Source: Caenorhabditis remanei
Taxonomy: Eukaryota; Nematoda; Chromadorea; Rhabditida; Rhabditidae
DNA length: 64,000 nt
Assembly: GCF_010183535.1 (NCBI RefSeq)
Contig: NC_071330.1
Location: 1,869,217-1,933,216 of the forward strand
Direction: 5' to 3'
Below, in pieces: positions 29,901 through 37,154 of this stretch; within the stretch, counting starts at the first letter, position 1, and the number at the start of each line of letters is the position of its first letter. Position numbers and translations under genes: made by a program. The notes under the pieces were generated by a model, which was not told where the DNA came from, did not search any database, and worked only from the letters and a program-made list of their open reading frames with translations.

Positions 29901-32101
29901 TTGGTCGATGTCGCCGCCGCCGGACGATCGAAGTTGTGGTCCAATCTTTTCTGCAAGATCCCGCCCGGATCCTTCCACAAAGATCCGAGCCACCTCATGC
30001 GGCATCTGCAGACGCTCCACTAGATGTTTGGAAAATTTCCAAGGTAATCCACCTAGGCGGGGGGCAAGAAAATTCAAAATTATGGAAACAGTAGTTCGTT
30101 TCCGAGGACTGGATATGACAAGGTCGTCCCTATTAGTATCCAGTCTCTCTCTCTCATTTTTTTTCGAGCAACCCCTAACACCAGCCTAAACCTCAACAAA
30201 TCAAAAAAAAAAAATCAGCCCATAAAACCAATACTAAGTACCAATATTTTCAATATTCCTTCAGAATCCAAAAAGAATTTTTTTTTTAATAAAAGCCAAT
30301 ACCAACAACCAATAAGACACCTGTTTTCCTTTACAGGACCAGGGTCGGTCCTCGCTAAGGAGGGAGGTGTAAGGGATATCGTAATCCCTTAGGTATTCCA
30401 AGATCCCACCGGACTTTGTACCCGGTGACGCATCATCGTCATCCCATCCGGATACTTCCGGGTCTCTGTCCAGGACAGGCGAGCCCGCTCCCACGTCCCA
30501 TTCCCATTATTAAGCCTAACACGATTCTTCCAGATCTCCCGTCAACGTCTCACCAACACAAACACTCTCTCGCCATCAACCCACACTGTCAAAGACGCCG
30601 CTCCATATCCCATCCACATCACATTCTGGAACCGTCTCCAATCTCCAACACTATCTCACACAGCTGCCCACAAGATCCAAACCGTCTCAAACGTCATGCA
30701 CCATAACCAAACCTCAAATGCTCTATCGCCCACAGTCCCATGATGCACATTCCTGAAGCGCCCGTTGCCCTGCCTGCCTGAAAGCCGCTGACTCCGCCCA
30801 TCGAAGATCCAGTATAAATACCGTTCTTGTTATCATTCATGACTTCTTCTTCCCATCCTTATTCTTACCCTATAATAAACCTATCTAAACCACGAAAACC
30901 TCTACTATTTTATTTGTCTGGCGTGTGTATTGCGCGTTTTTGTGAAGCATTTTGCAACATGTGGCTTCCCTAAGGTCTGGCGTGTCGTCGGCGCTTTTTC
31001 AAAAATACTCAAAGTTTGGAAATCGGGTGCCTGGCGTTCTGTTGACGCATTTGGATAATTTCAACAAAAAAGGAACATTGAACTAGCTGGCGTATTGTTA
31101 GCGAGTTTCTGAACATTTCAGAATCGGGAAATCGGGCGCACCTTTAACGGGTTTTTTTAAATTCGAAACTGTGGGAGGGGATGGCTAGAGGCTTTTTGAG
31201 AAACATTGCTTGAAAATGAGTTGCCTGGCGCACTTTTGACGCGTTTTTCTAAAACATTTTGCGAAACTGGGGTTGATGGCTTCCTCTAGTTCTGGCGTGT
31301 CGCTGGCGTGTTTTTGAACTTTTTTGTCGAATTTTAAATTATTTTCCAGAAATCCAGATTGTTCAGATGTTCTTCCTTACCCTCCACTTCTGATCATTAT
31401 ACAACTGTCCGAGAAACATTTCCGTCGCTTTCGCCGCCTTCTCATCAACAATATCCAACGAACAGAATGTGAACATTTCGATTTCGAGCAGTTGTTGGGC
31501 GTATCGTGGATTCACCGAATCGAATAGGCGGGCGTTCTGGAGAAAATTTGAAAAAAATAAGAGAAATTTCAGCGGTTTTGAGCAAAATCTCTAGATTTTC
31601 AGCTATAATTTCAGTTTTTTCAGTTTCTGCACAAAAAATCACATTATTCAGCAGGAAGGCTATTTTAAGAGCGAAAAATGTCATTTTAAAATTAAAATTG
31701 ATGTTTTTTTCAGTTTTTGGCGGTGTTTTTAAAGGATTTTGTATTTGAAAATAGAATTTTCACTAGAAAACAATCAAAAAATTTATATTTTCTTGCGAAA
31801 AATGCGTTTTTCAGTGGAAAAACGCAACTTTTTACGAGTTTTGGCCGAAAGTTTCCAGATTTTCAGATTTTTTGATCATTTTTATTCTCAAAAATGTATA
31901 TTTTCGAATAACTTTACTTGATTTTTGTCTAGAAATTTTTAAAATCAAGTTTTTTTCGCTGAAAATTAGAAAATTTCCTGTAAAAATAGCATTATTGAGC
32001 TGAAATACATGATTTTAAGCCAAAATATCCCATTTCCAGCTGAAAATTCCAATATTTCTCACCTCCTTCGCATAAATGAAAAATCCGACGACTCCGAGCA
32101 T
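20904..32101 (-). CDS. TRAPPC2L: TRAPP complex subunit 2-like protein (sedlin family)
   Basis: TRAPPC2L is a small longin-fold subunit of the TRAPP tethering complexes (ER-Golgi traffic, Rab activation). Exons 32101-32063, 31536-31381 and 21122-20904 join in frame to 137 residues, the family's usual size (~140). It begins MLGVVGFFIYAKENARLF, the longin first strand. The C-terminal exon holds RMILVLDATSAASLKDQEIR, FKRFHGHYCNTISNPFY and PMQSKWFD, which match the TRAPPC2L pattern of NPFY followed by a proline and IQS. An in-frame ATG 39 bp upstream (32140) would add 13 residues, but a GCTCAG acceptor-like site lies between the two. The gars-1 AATAAA is about 100 bp upstream, as expected for an SL2 operon. 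Intron 2 is 10.26 kb and contains two U6 genes and a complete LTR element. Confidence 0.88.
21162..21262 (-). ncRNA. U6: U6 spliceosomal snRNA, copy 1
   Basis: Begins GTTCTTCCGAGAACATATAC and contains ACAGAGAAGATTAGCATGGC, the ACAGAGA box and U4/U6 pairing region. Ends CGTTCCAAATTTTT, the Pol III stop. It reads away from copy 2. Its 3' end is about 40 bp from the TRAPPC2L exon 3 acceptor, and it is on the same strand as that gene. Confidence 0.97.
21263..21557. promoter_or_regulatory. Shared divergent promoter of the first U6 pair
   Basis: 295 bp, nearly palindromic, between two head-to-head U6 genes. On each side a CTTATAAT TATA-like box lies about 25-31 bp upstream, and GCGGAACCCGTGAGATGTCGG-type sequence lies about 50-70 bp upstream, the place expected for the snRNA proximal sequence element. 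GGGGCGGGGCTT and its complement flank the centre. The element assignment is by position, not by experiment. Confidence 0.7.
21558..21658 (+). ncRNA. U6: U6 spliceosomal snRNA, copy 2
   Basis: Identical by eye to copy 1 over its ~101 bases, with an oligo-T end at 21655-21660. Opposite strand to the host gene TRAPPC2L. Confidence 0.97.
21760..22298 (+). repeat. 5' LTR
   Basis: TGTAAGGGATATCG opens it, with the small palindrome GGGATATCGTAATCCC just inside. A TATA-like CAGTATAAATAC lies near 22200 and AATAAA near 22267, about 30 bp before the end, defining U3-R-U5. Length and sequence match the 3' LTR throughout. Confidence 0.92.
22298..22316 (+). other. Primer-binding-site candidate
   Basis: TGGTAGCAGCGAGTC directly at the LTR end is complementary to a tRNA 3' end of the form AGCAGCG-acceptor plus CCA. 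This acceptor sequence is close to that of initiator tRNA-Met; the identity is not proven. Confidence 0.65.
22317..24494 (+). other. Untranslated leader of the LTR element with splice signals
   Basis: 2.2 kb with only short ORFs (under 95 codons), none recognisable. A strong donor GTAAG|GTAAGTTTT lies at 22371/22372; another GAAG|GTAAGTC lies near 23121. Stretches are C-rich (22820-22860) or T-rich. I read this as a leader spliced to the acceptors in front of each ORF (24494, 25188, 25906, 26681). No gag homology is apparent, but a diverged remnant cannot be excluded. Confidence 0.55.
24526..25011 (+). CDS. LTR-element small protein 1 (161 aa), unknown function
   Basis: First of three tandem paralogs. 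A TTTTCTAG acceptor (ends 24494) precedes the ATG by 31 bp. Shared framework across the three: an N-terminal LV-x-(I/V) strand region, a central proline-containing part, then EAWKR, a CGC motif (TCGCSLEYD in copy 3 form CGCDPHYE), an acidic/His segment, Cys-x-ARQL-x-Q, AERLWN and a GMTF ending. The conserved CGC...H...C residues could bind zinc; this is inference. This copy is the most diverged and has a more acidic DDFYDEDD segment. The stop codon overlaps the conserved 27-bp tail motif. No family recognised. No signal peptide or membrane segment. Confidence 0.82.
   Translation: MSSQPSVLLHPNQPRHSIYPRGPLVEIYAHTGVVDGITIGIVKLELEPRSIGRLPFIQTPFRYFWLMGGVLQVMPPASHSLYVTFEPPHSGWYCIEAWKRHGAVYGNHTCGCSLEYDDFYDEDDHLDIDRCRARQLAQDVAERLWNLCPVEGMTFLDRTRA
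25011..25037 (+). promoter_or_regulatory. Conserved cassette tail motif, copy 1
   Basis: GACGAAGCGTAGGCTGCACA followed by TCCCTAC lies immediately after ORF 1. It is repeated after ORFs 2 and 3 and is far more conserved than the spacers around it. Possible RNA processing or recombination element. Confidence 0.7.
25216..25716 (+). CDS. LTR-element small protein 2 (166 aa), unknown function
   Basis: Second paralog. A CATTTCAG acceptor at 25188 is followed by a 27-bp leader and ATGGATTCG. It shares with protein 3 the order LV-x-(F/V)NV, a DD-x-TAWV/TVWI strand, PGY-x-L-x-DG-x-L, PPWR, PQF, STE-x-W-x-R, CGC-x-P-x-Y, HD-x-P, C-x-(T/A)RQ(L/I)GQA(I/V)AE and GMR. An insertion of glutamates (EEEEEE) is unique to it. 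An NLS-like cluster is absent. The GMRF end and basic final residues match copy 3. The tandem arrangement with its own acceptor suggests separate spliced mRNAs from the LTR promoter. No known family recognised. Confidence 0.85.
   Translation: MDSPPPPDPVARQPEQYWAIGPLVQVNVKTCLLDDDLTAWVTLDLEPFEPHEITVAMEEEEEESPGYILMDGLLHAATAPPWRALSGPRITTPSQPEPQFCEASTEAWKRRVSFDYLSCGCHPEYDKDYWYHDIPLVCITRQLGQAIAERIWNNLPIAGMRFSARI
25729..25756 (+). promoter_or_regulatory. Conserved cassette tail motif, copy 2
   Basis: GACGAAGCGTAGGTTGTACA then CCCCTAC, 12 bp after the ORF 2 stop. Confidence 0.7.
25918..26415 (+). CDS. LTR-element small protein 3 (165 aa), unknown function
   Basis: Third paralog, start 12 bp after a TAATTTCAG acceptor. 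Closest to protein 2 (PGYVLEDGRLASGG against PGYILMDGLLHAAT; TRQLGQAIAE against ARQIGQAVAE). It holds the CGCDPHYERK and HDDPITC segments that contain the putative zinc ligands. The N-terminus is proline-rich and variable in all three copies. The tail motif follows 16 bp after the stop. No recognised family; the gene is intact. Confidence 0.85.
   Translation: MKRAFTESQPSIPPRPGRQDPPLFKIVHLVKFNVTIRLHEDTRTVWIARDDSPFSTYDVKENLPGYVLEDGRLASGGPPWRQDRRNNPLPLRSPPQFRIVSTEVWTRHRPVVELTCGCDPHYERKFFRHDDPITCMARQIGQAVAEGVRNHVPLQGMRIPFRNHN
26432..26459 (+). promoter_or_regulatory. Conserved cassette tail motif, copy 3
   Basis: CACGAAGCGTAGGTTGCGCA then TCCCTAC after ORF 3. Followed by ~220 bp of pyrimidine-rich spacer up to the helicase acceptor. 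Confidence 0.7.
26712..30023 (+). CDS. UPF1-like superfamily 1 helicase of the LTR element
   Basis: 1103 residues if started at MTDNPADPPLND. The longer ORF from 26667 begins upstream of the CAATTTCAG acceptor (ends 26681), so its first ATG is probably intronic. The N-terminal ~110 residues are acidic and low-complexity, with a duplicated EENGFQKD(H/R)SSE segment 26 residues apart. The helicase core lies in the C-terminal half: Walker A SFGVGKTTM (~641), motif II DEASQIA (~818), motif III GDIKQLKP (~843), motif V TIDASQGQEFD (~998) and motif VI NVAMTRTK (~1050). Motif order and spacing fit the UPF1/SMUBP2/DNA2 branch, which unwinds RNA or DNA 5' to 3'. The zinc-rich CH domain of UPF1 is not seen. 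No RT, RNase H or integrase motif. All catalytic residues look intact. Confidence 0.9.
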   Translation: MTDNPADPPLNDQPPPTDPAAAAEDLLLSNNDIEMVDVSPEQEAEILGVDVTETSTEEAQESTEKPSSVSTVHEEENGFQKDHSSETNPATPVANETNSSLEENGFQKDRSSEKNSVVTHPIQTYVTSDSADPSDHPFAPHYTFVKNTPPSMNEHVRWIATQIDLAHVTFFRAKTEAASHIFTEGGGGRSGAPKTALAGITSKPSDWGVIYIIVESDGRGWYAKPHLLEVVANDRPDLHMVYFDVFADDLSNPGVAPHTSNYYPGDALYVTELVTRPKATVGEKLVSFDGIHSTKNHHFWKIKTCYLLHRTIQEDVVAVKVNSSKSRSGKVLCVAAGFNTLVTAKADMFKALDKTASAGTIVSAKIFCPKLKTGEFVWNLSDESRPYAADQTRDHASSIPTLPSVITLAAASTETQETMCHTVQPFKKFPSDIRKCYKALFDSAYLGLSGTLALANKNKDFQVHTVLIDRVLTVRNKPTISFVLTNLSGPAQISQWARSSVFLMKADGRNLQMEVDDASFVDNDLVIRAKLITSESEAVGTAYKMNRVRTIVWQEMENNEYHLKLFPSAAVYQTMDPKAPVKLLLEACLGGRPIPWESIPDHRFNIEMGSVVLTSEQSRYVCALAKTNIPVIVANSSFGVGKTTMIAAALHITIRESAGNKMHLAMATTNAATAAIVLSYSKISNAATIIRMISAANYDHIDPQHRTSFDFPVVWPREFDKLLQRTDSDDQAPITEIVLDAYAHLRRVQTISLKLVRRKDLQKALKAVQKPIRTIFEILVQLINPRGIIGTISSVTDALRENGAMSQYGSRVATVQMDEASQIAIHSVIALGPLCPKARYALIGDIKQLKPYADIDLHEVLKVPAVGNLLGGTSKASCQLNISEVRRCPFEVTATSSAMFYQNRLTSIRSPGERSRFLDLLAFNNGYPLQIIDTTRFAAQQTSGTSLFNPTEASIALAITSRVLAREEKASVGILTYYKAQAGYVARELDDTPAFVGTIDASQGQEFDLVIVLTSRSKSFHSSDRAGERNKAPDGAATADPDFIESPERLNVAMTRTKSLCLVLVDVAAAGRSKLWSNLFCKIPPGSFHKDPSHLMRHLQTLH
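30024..30367 (+). other. 3' untranslated part of the LTR element with polypurine tract
   Basis: No ORF. AT-rich 3' region, then GACCAGGGTCGGTCCTCG (about 30339-30356), which can form a short stem, and the polypurine tract AAGGAGGGAGG at 30357-30367. The same stem-plus-tract order occurs at 28-63 in the left element. Confidence 0.75.
30368..30906 (+). repeat. 3' LTR
   Basis: Same length and, by eye, same sequence as 21760-22298, including TATA box and AATAAA. Followed by ATTTTATTTGTCTGG, the duplicated target. Confidence 0.92.
30907..31340. repeat. Continuation of the U6-flank duplication, CTGGCG...GACGCG repeats
   Basis: Begins ATTTTATTTGTCTGGCGTG and resembles 37900-38470: shared words include GTGAAGCATTTTGCAAC-like and GTGGCTTCCCTAAG. 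It contains about eight CTGGCG(C/T)...GACGCGTTTTT units. No gene. Confidence 0.75.
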
Positions 32102-32386
32102 TTTCAGCGAATTTTTCCGGATTTTCTGAGCAAATTCCATGGTTTTTTGAAGATTTTTCAATACATTTCAAGTATTTCTTGTTGATTTTTGACACACATT
32201 TTATTGAGATTGGAATGAAAAGTAACTAGAAATATGCATTCATTCAAATATAGAAAAAAAGGGAAACCATGTAGAGAAAAAAGCACTCGATAACTTTTAA
32301 AAAGAAAACGAAACCATAATAAATAAACAAAGAATTCGGGGTGAAAACGGATGAGGGGGCAATATTATAGAGAAAAATCAAGAAAA

Positions 32387-35300
32387 TTATTCAGCATTCG
32401 CTTCGAATTTCGGGTATTTCGCTTGAGCGTCACTCCATTGTTGTCTGCCGGCCACAAGATCCGAGATGAGTCGTCCGAGTTCGTTGATTGGCAGACGAAT
32501 CTGAGACATTGTCTCCGCGTGGCGAATGGTTACGGTGTATGGAGTCGTCTTCTCCGAATCGAAATCGACGGTGATACCGAATGGAATACCGATCTCGTCG
32601 GTACGGGCGTAGCGGCGACCGATTGTGCCGGAGCTGTCGTCCTGGAAAAGGAAATGATTTTTTGATATTTTTTCAGAGTTTTCTGATTTGATCACTTGAA
32701 ACAACAGTTTTTCCAGAAAAATGAGATTTCAGAAGGTAAAAATGGGGGTGATTTTGATAGAAAAAGCTGTTAAAACAAAGTTTTCATCGGAAATTTAAGA
32801 TTTTTAGCTAAAAGATTGGTTTTTGAGAATGAAAGCTTCATTTCCAGACGGAAAAACTTAAAATTTCAGACAAAAATTGTAATTTTTAGCTGAAAATTCG
32901 CGTTTTTGAGACAATTTTCAACGATTTTAATGCTAATTTCAGTAGTTTCTGTACTGAATCGAATTATCCCGGATTTTGAATTGAAAAATTCAATTTCCGA
33001 GCGAAAAAACAACACTTTTCAGTTGAAAATTATGAAAAACTCCAATTTTTTGAAGATTTCAGACAATTTCTCTATGTTTCAATCGCTTACCACTTTGTAG
33101 CTAAGCTCATAACGAGCGAGCTCCTCCTTGACGGCCTCCATCACCGGCACCAACGTCTCATTGGCTGAAATCGGAAGAATTGAGCACTTGATAGGAGCAA
33201 CCAATGGCTTGAAAGCCAGGAAAGTCCTCTGCTCGTCTCCCTCTCTCTGGCGGAACGAGTGCTCTAACAACGCGTACATAATTCTTCCAATACCGTAAGA
33301 TGGCTCGATGACAGATGGAGTGATCTCTTGAACATGAAGCTTCTTCGAGTACTTTTTAATATTCAAAAGGTCTGGAGTCAACGGATAGTTCTCTCCATTT
33401 ATATCCAAATTGTAGATCTGCTTCGACAGAAGTTCCTCCTCCAGAGTAGTCACCTGCTCACTTGTCAACTGTTGAAGAGCCGTCTGAATCTTCTTCGAAT
33501 CCTTCTTGAAACTCTTTCCAAGAAGTGCCATATTCGCCTGAGCCTCCACCACATCCACGTCGATCGGCTGTGGCAACTTCTTCTCCGCCACCAACTTCAC
33601 GTTCGTCGCCTTGAAGTGTTGCTGAAGATCGTAACACGCTCTGTCTGCGTTTCCGACGCATTCGATCCATCCGTATGATGTGAGAATTTCAGCATCCCAG
33701 CAGTCTTGAGCATAGTGAGCCATCTCGTTCGAGAGATGCTGACGGAACCGGAGACGACGGCCGTCGATACCGACTTTCATGAGGAATTGATGGCAGCGGG
33801 CCATGTAGTAACCGAGTGTCTCGTTGGCAACGGTTTTCTGAAAATTGGGAGGGTTAAGGAAGGAAATTTCAGAAAAGATTTAGAAATTCAGATGATTTCA
33901 TGTTCAAAAATCCATAAAATAGCGATTTTGACCAAAATTTTTTATATTTTTGAGCCGGAAATCATCGAAATTCAGAGATTCAACGTACATTAGCAACAGC
34001 CTCTCCAATAGCGACTTCTCTAGCCGGTGCGCCATCCAATTGATTGCAAGCGGAGAACAAAACGAGCTTTTGATCGGCAATCTTTGCGAATTTCGGGAAG
34101 CTCTTGTCCTCTGGATCAACGAAATGCTCGATTTCACACATGGTGAATTCTCGAACACGAATGAGTCCCTGACGTGGAGAGATCTCATTTCTGAAGCCAA
34201 GACCGATTTGAGCGGCGGCGAATGGAAGTTTTCCTTGATTGAACTCGAGAAGTCTCTTGAAATTCACAAAGATTCCTTGAGCGGTTTCTGGGCGGAGGAA
34301 TGCTTTGAAGTCGCCGGTTGGTCCGATTTGAGTGGGGAACATCAGATTGAAAGCGATCGGTTCGGTGAGGTCGTTTCCAGTGATGGGGGACTTGAACTTG
34401 AATCTTGTGATGACTTCATGCATATCCTTGTCGTCGAATCCTTCGAGACGAGCCAACACGTCTTCTCCGTCTTTCTTCACTTCGGCGGTGACCTTCTTGT
34501 CCTGGAATTTGGGAAAATTGTTTGAAAAATGCAGGTTTTAGTCGAAATTTCTACTTTTTGGCAGAAAATTAGCTATTCAGACGGTTTTTAGTGTAAAATC
34601 GCAATTTTCTGAGAATTTCCTATCCTCTTGATGATTTTCAGGTCAGGGATTTATCAAAATGCACCGACTATTGCAATTTTCAACCAAAATTTAAGAGAAT
34701 GCTATTCAAAATGGAGATTTCTCCATATTTTTAGGAGAAAACTCAAGTTTCAAATGAACAAGAGGGTACAGGACGTTGAAAAATGCGAATTTGGTCTAAA
34801 AATTACAATTTTTCAGCCAGAAACATCAATTTCTCTGAAATTCTGATATTTCTGGCCTGGAAATGAGTTTTTTACTGAAATCCTCGAGTTTTTTCAGTCG
34901 AAAAACGGCTGAAAACTCAATTTCCTCTACTTCCACTCACATTCATCATCTTCTCAATGCTATTCTTGATCAAATGATCCGCACGGAAGCACTCTCCATT
35001 CTTCACGTCCTTCACCATCCAATCAGCGAATCGATCCACGTGTCCGGATGCTTTCAGCACTGGCTCAGGAGTCAACGAGGTACAATCCACTTCAAGCATA
35101 CCCTCTTCCAGAATGAAATGTTTTCTCCACTCCTGGAGCATATTCGCTTTCAACGAGCATCCCATCGGTCCAAAATCGTACAGACCAGTCACACCACCAT
35201 AGATAGCGAACGATTGGTCATAGAAAAAGCGCCTTTTGAGGAGATCCTCCAATTTCAGCCTGTCGAATGACGCCTCCTTCGGTGCCAATGCGATTTCAGT

Positions 35301-36822
35301 CTCCTCGAGACGACGTTTCCGGGCTTTCAGCTCAACGACCGCTTTGTCAATATCGATTTTTGGGGCTCCTTTCGCCTTGAGATCACGAATCAAGTCTCCA
35401 TACTCTTTGACGGCAACACGGAGTGGCGCGAGTTGCTGAAAAAAAAAAGGAAGTTGATGAAATAATATAGGAACAACTATGGTAGTAAGGGTTTTCAGCT
35501 CACAAATTACTTCAGTTTCACGAAAAACTGAAAATTTGAGTAAAATTGATGATAAAGGGCTAAAATTACTAAAATTTCCAGGTTTTTCAGGTCGAAAATC
35601 GTATTTTGTACGATTTTTGAGCATTTTTAGTTGAAAAAAACGCAAAGCTGGCTCATTATCGAACGTTCTATTTAATGATTTTTCCCTATTTTCAACCTAA
35701 AAATCAAAAAATTACCGCTTCAATTTCGGGAGTGGCCATTTGTTTGAGATAATCCGAGATTTTCTGTCGGTGTTTCTTCTCGAAACGCGGTGCGACGCTC
35801 TTTTTCGCTTGAACTTTCCGTTCACTCGAAACTACTTCGACCTGCAAATTATTTTAATGTTAAAAGGGTGAAAACAAAGAAATTCCGCTAAGAAACGGTG
35901 TAAACCAAGTGTAAAGTGTAAAATTTCGAGTTCAAGGCCTAAATTCCCTGTCATTCGGTGAAAAAATGATGAGAATAGCAATTTAAACGCGAAAAATCGT
36001 GTAAAACCCCTCTGAAAATCCCCTGCAACTTGAAAAAAACCAGTTTTCCCTTCAAAATAGCCAAAAACTAAGTTTTCGCGCGAGAAAAATGAAAAATAAA
36101 CATTTTCTCGAGACAATGCAAATGCGCTCCATTGACACGCATTAGAGAGTGAGAGAGCGCAGAGAAAGCCGATTGAAGACGTGGAAGTTTCAGATTAATT
36201 ACGCCTAATTAGTGGGTAATTGACGCAGAAAAGAGGTTTTCTAGAGTGAAAAATGATGGAAAAATTGAAAATCTGTATAAAAATTTGTTTAGACTTAAGA
36301 AAAATATTGAAAATTAGGTTTTTATTAAAGTTTTTTACAGAAAAAATTCAAAATTAAAAAATGGAATGTTTCTAATGAATTAATAGCAAAGCTTTTAGCT
36401 TAAATTGAAGGGGAACGCCTTTAAAATATAGGGAATAGAATAAATAAGATATTTCGAAATCGTTGAATCAGATTACATCATGTTTGTGTTTTTCCGCCCA
36501 AAAATGCAGTTTTTCGCGTCATTTTTTCCGTTTTTTATCGCAAAAAAATGCTAAAATTAACACAAAATAGAAATAATGCACCCAGAAACCGAAAACATGT
36601 AAACTGATCAACTTCCTGGTCGAATCTCGGCCGCGCGCGCTAATAAAACTCGCTTTCCCTTATTTCCTTCTCTTCTGAATCCTGTTTTCGTGTCGAGACC
36701 CAATTTCCGCGTTTCTCACTTCTTCTCACCTTGAAAAACGGCGAATCTGATGAGTAGAATCTAAGGATTCGTGGAGACACACTGATGTGGCGGATAGTTT
36801 TAATCCAGCAACTAGAGAACAT
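32387..36822 (-). CDS. gars-1: Glycyl-tRNA synthetase, mitochondrial/cytosolic
   Basis: Charges tRNA-Gly; class II aminoacyl-tRNA synthetase. Six exons give 742 residues: 36822-36730, 35841-35716, 35435-34941, 34501-33989, 33837-33091 and 32641-32387. Residues 1-31 ([20 protein letters not shown]...) are basic and Ser-rich with no acidic residue until Asp26, as in a mitochondrial presequence. A WHEP domain follows (~74-117, [20 protein letters not shown]). Catalytic motif 2 is [17 protein letters not shown] (~341) and motif 3 is [17 protein letters not shown] (~591); the anticodon-binding domain ends with [15 protein letters not shown]. Met66 (MATPEIEA), just before WHEP, is a good start for the cytosolic form. 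A CTCTTTCAG acceptor lies 3 bp before the first ATG, so trans-splicing there would keep the presequence. The carrier gene lies 333 bp upstream, TRAPPC2L 286 bp downstream. Confidence 0.95.
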
Positions 36823-37154
36823 ATACTGAAAGAGAAAACTGAAATTCTGAAATTCCAGAAGCGAGTAAGGGGGTTAGAAGCAAGTAAGTCACCGTGACAA
36901 GAACGTTTTTAGTCATTTTTGAAGGTTTTGATGCAAAAATTCTAGAAAAATAGTTTAATTATTATTGAAAAAAAAGAAAAATAAACAACCGGGGGAAGAA
37001 TAGAAGAATATCAAGCCTATGGCAATTATATAACCGTTCAGTATAACAGTGAAACAAAAAATAAACGAAATGAGCTAACAGCGTGAAACAAAATGACAAA
37101 GAAAGAGCTCCGGGAGCATGACATCCAGTGTGCATTGTACTTGAGAGAGTATAT

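Larger units (their letters stand above)
21760..30906 (+). mobile_element. Complete 9.1-kb LTR element carrying a SF1 helicase and three paralogous small genes, without visible pol
   Basis: Direct repeats of 539 bp (21760-22298 and 30368-30906) look identical. They begin TGTAAGGG and end CCTCTACT. A primer-binding-like GGTAGCAGCGAGTC follows the left repeat, and a polypurine tract AAGGAGGGAGG precedes the right one. Flanks show ATTT(T) duplicated at 21756-21759 and 30907-30910. A paralogous empty site exists near 37898. Cargo, all plus strand: three ~165-residue related proteins and an ~1100-residue UPF1-like helicase. I found no gag, protease, reverse transcriptase, RNase H or integrase. Coding parts are much richer in C-ending codons than the host genes. 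It lies in TRAPPC2L intron 2 on the strand opposite to that gene. Confidence 0.92.

Noticed and set aside
26667..30023. The helicase as an ordinary host gene captured between two solo LTRs
   Set aside because: It lies between a PBS and a PPT on the LTR strand, with shared acceptors and no host-type introns, and the element has a clean single target duplication.
21760..30906. Maverick/Polinton or Helitron instead of an LTR element
   Set aside because: Terminal repeats are direct, not inverted; there is no polB, integrase or Rep. The helicase has UPF1-like, not Pif1-like, motifs. A target duplication, PBS and PPT are present.
33328..34541. Plus-strand ORFs of 69-191 codons over gars-1
   Set aside because: Antisense shadows of conserved synthetase exons.
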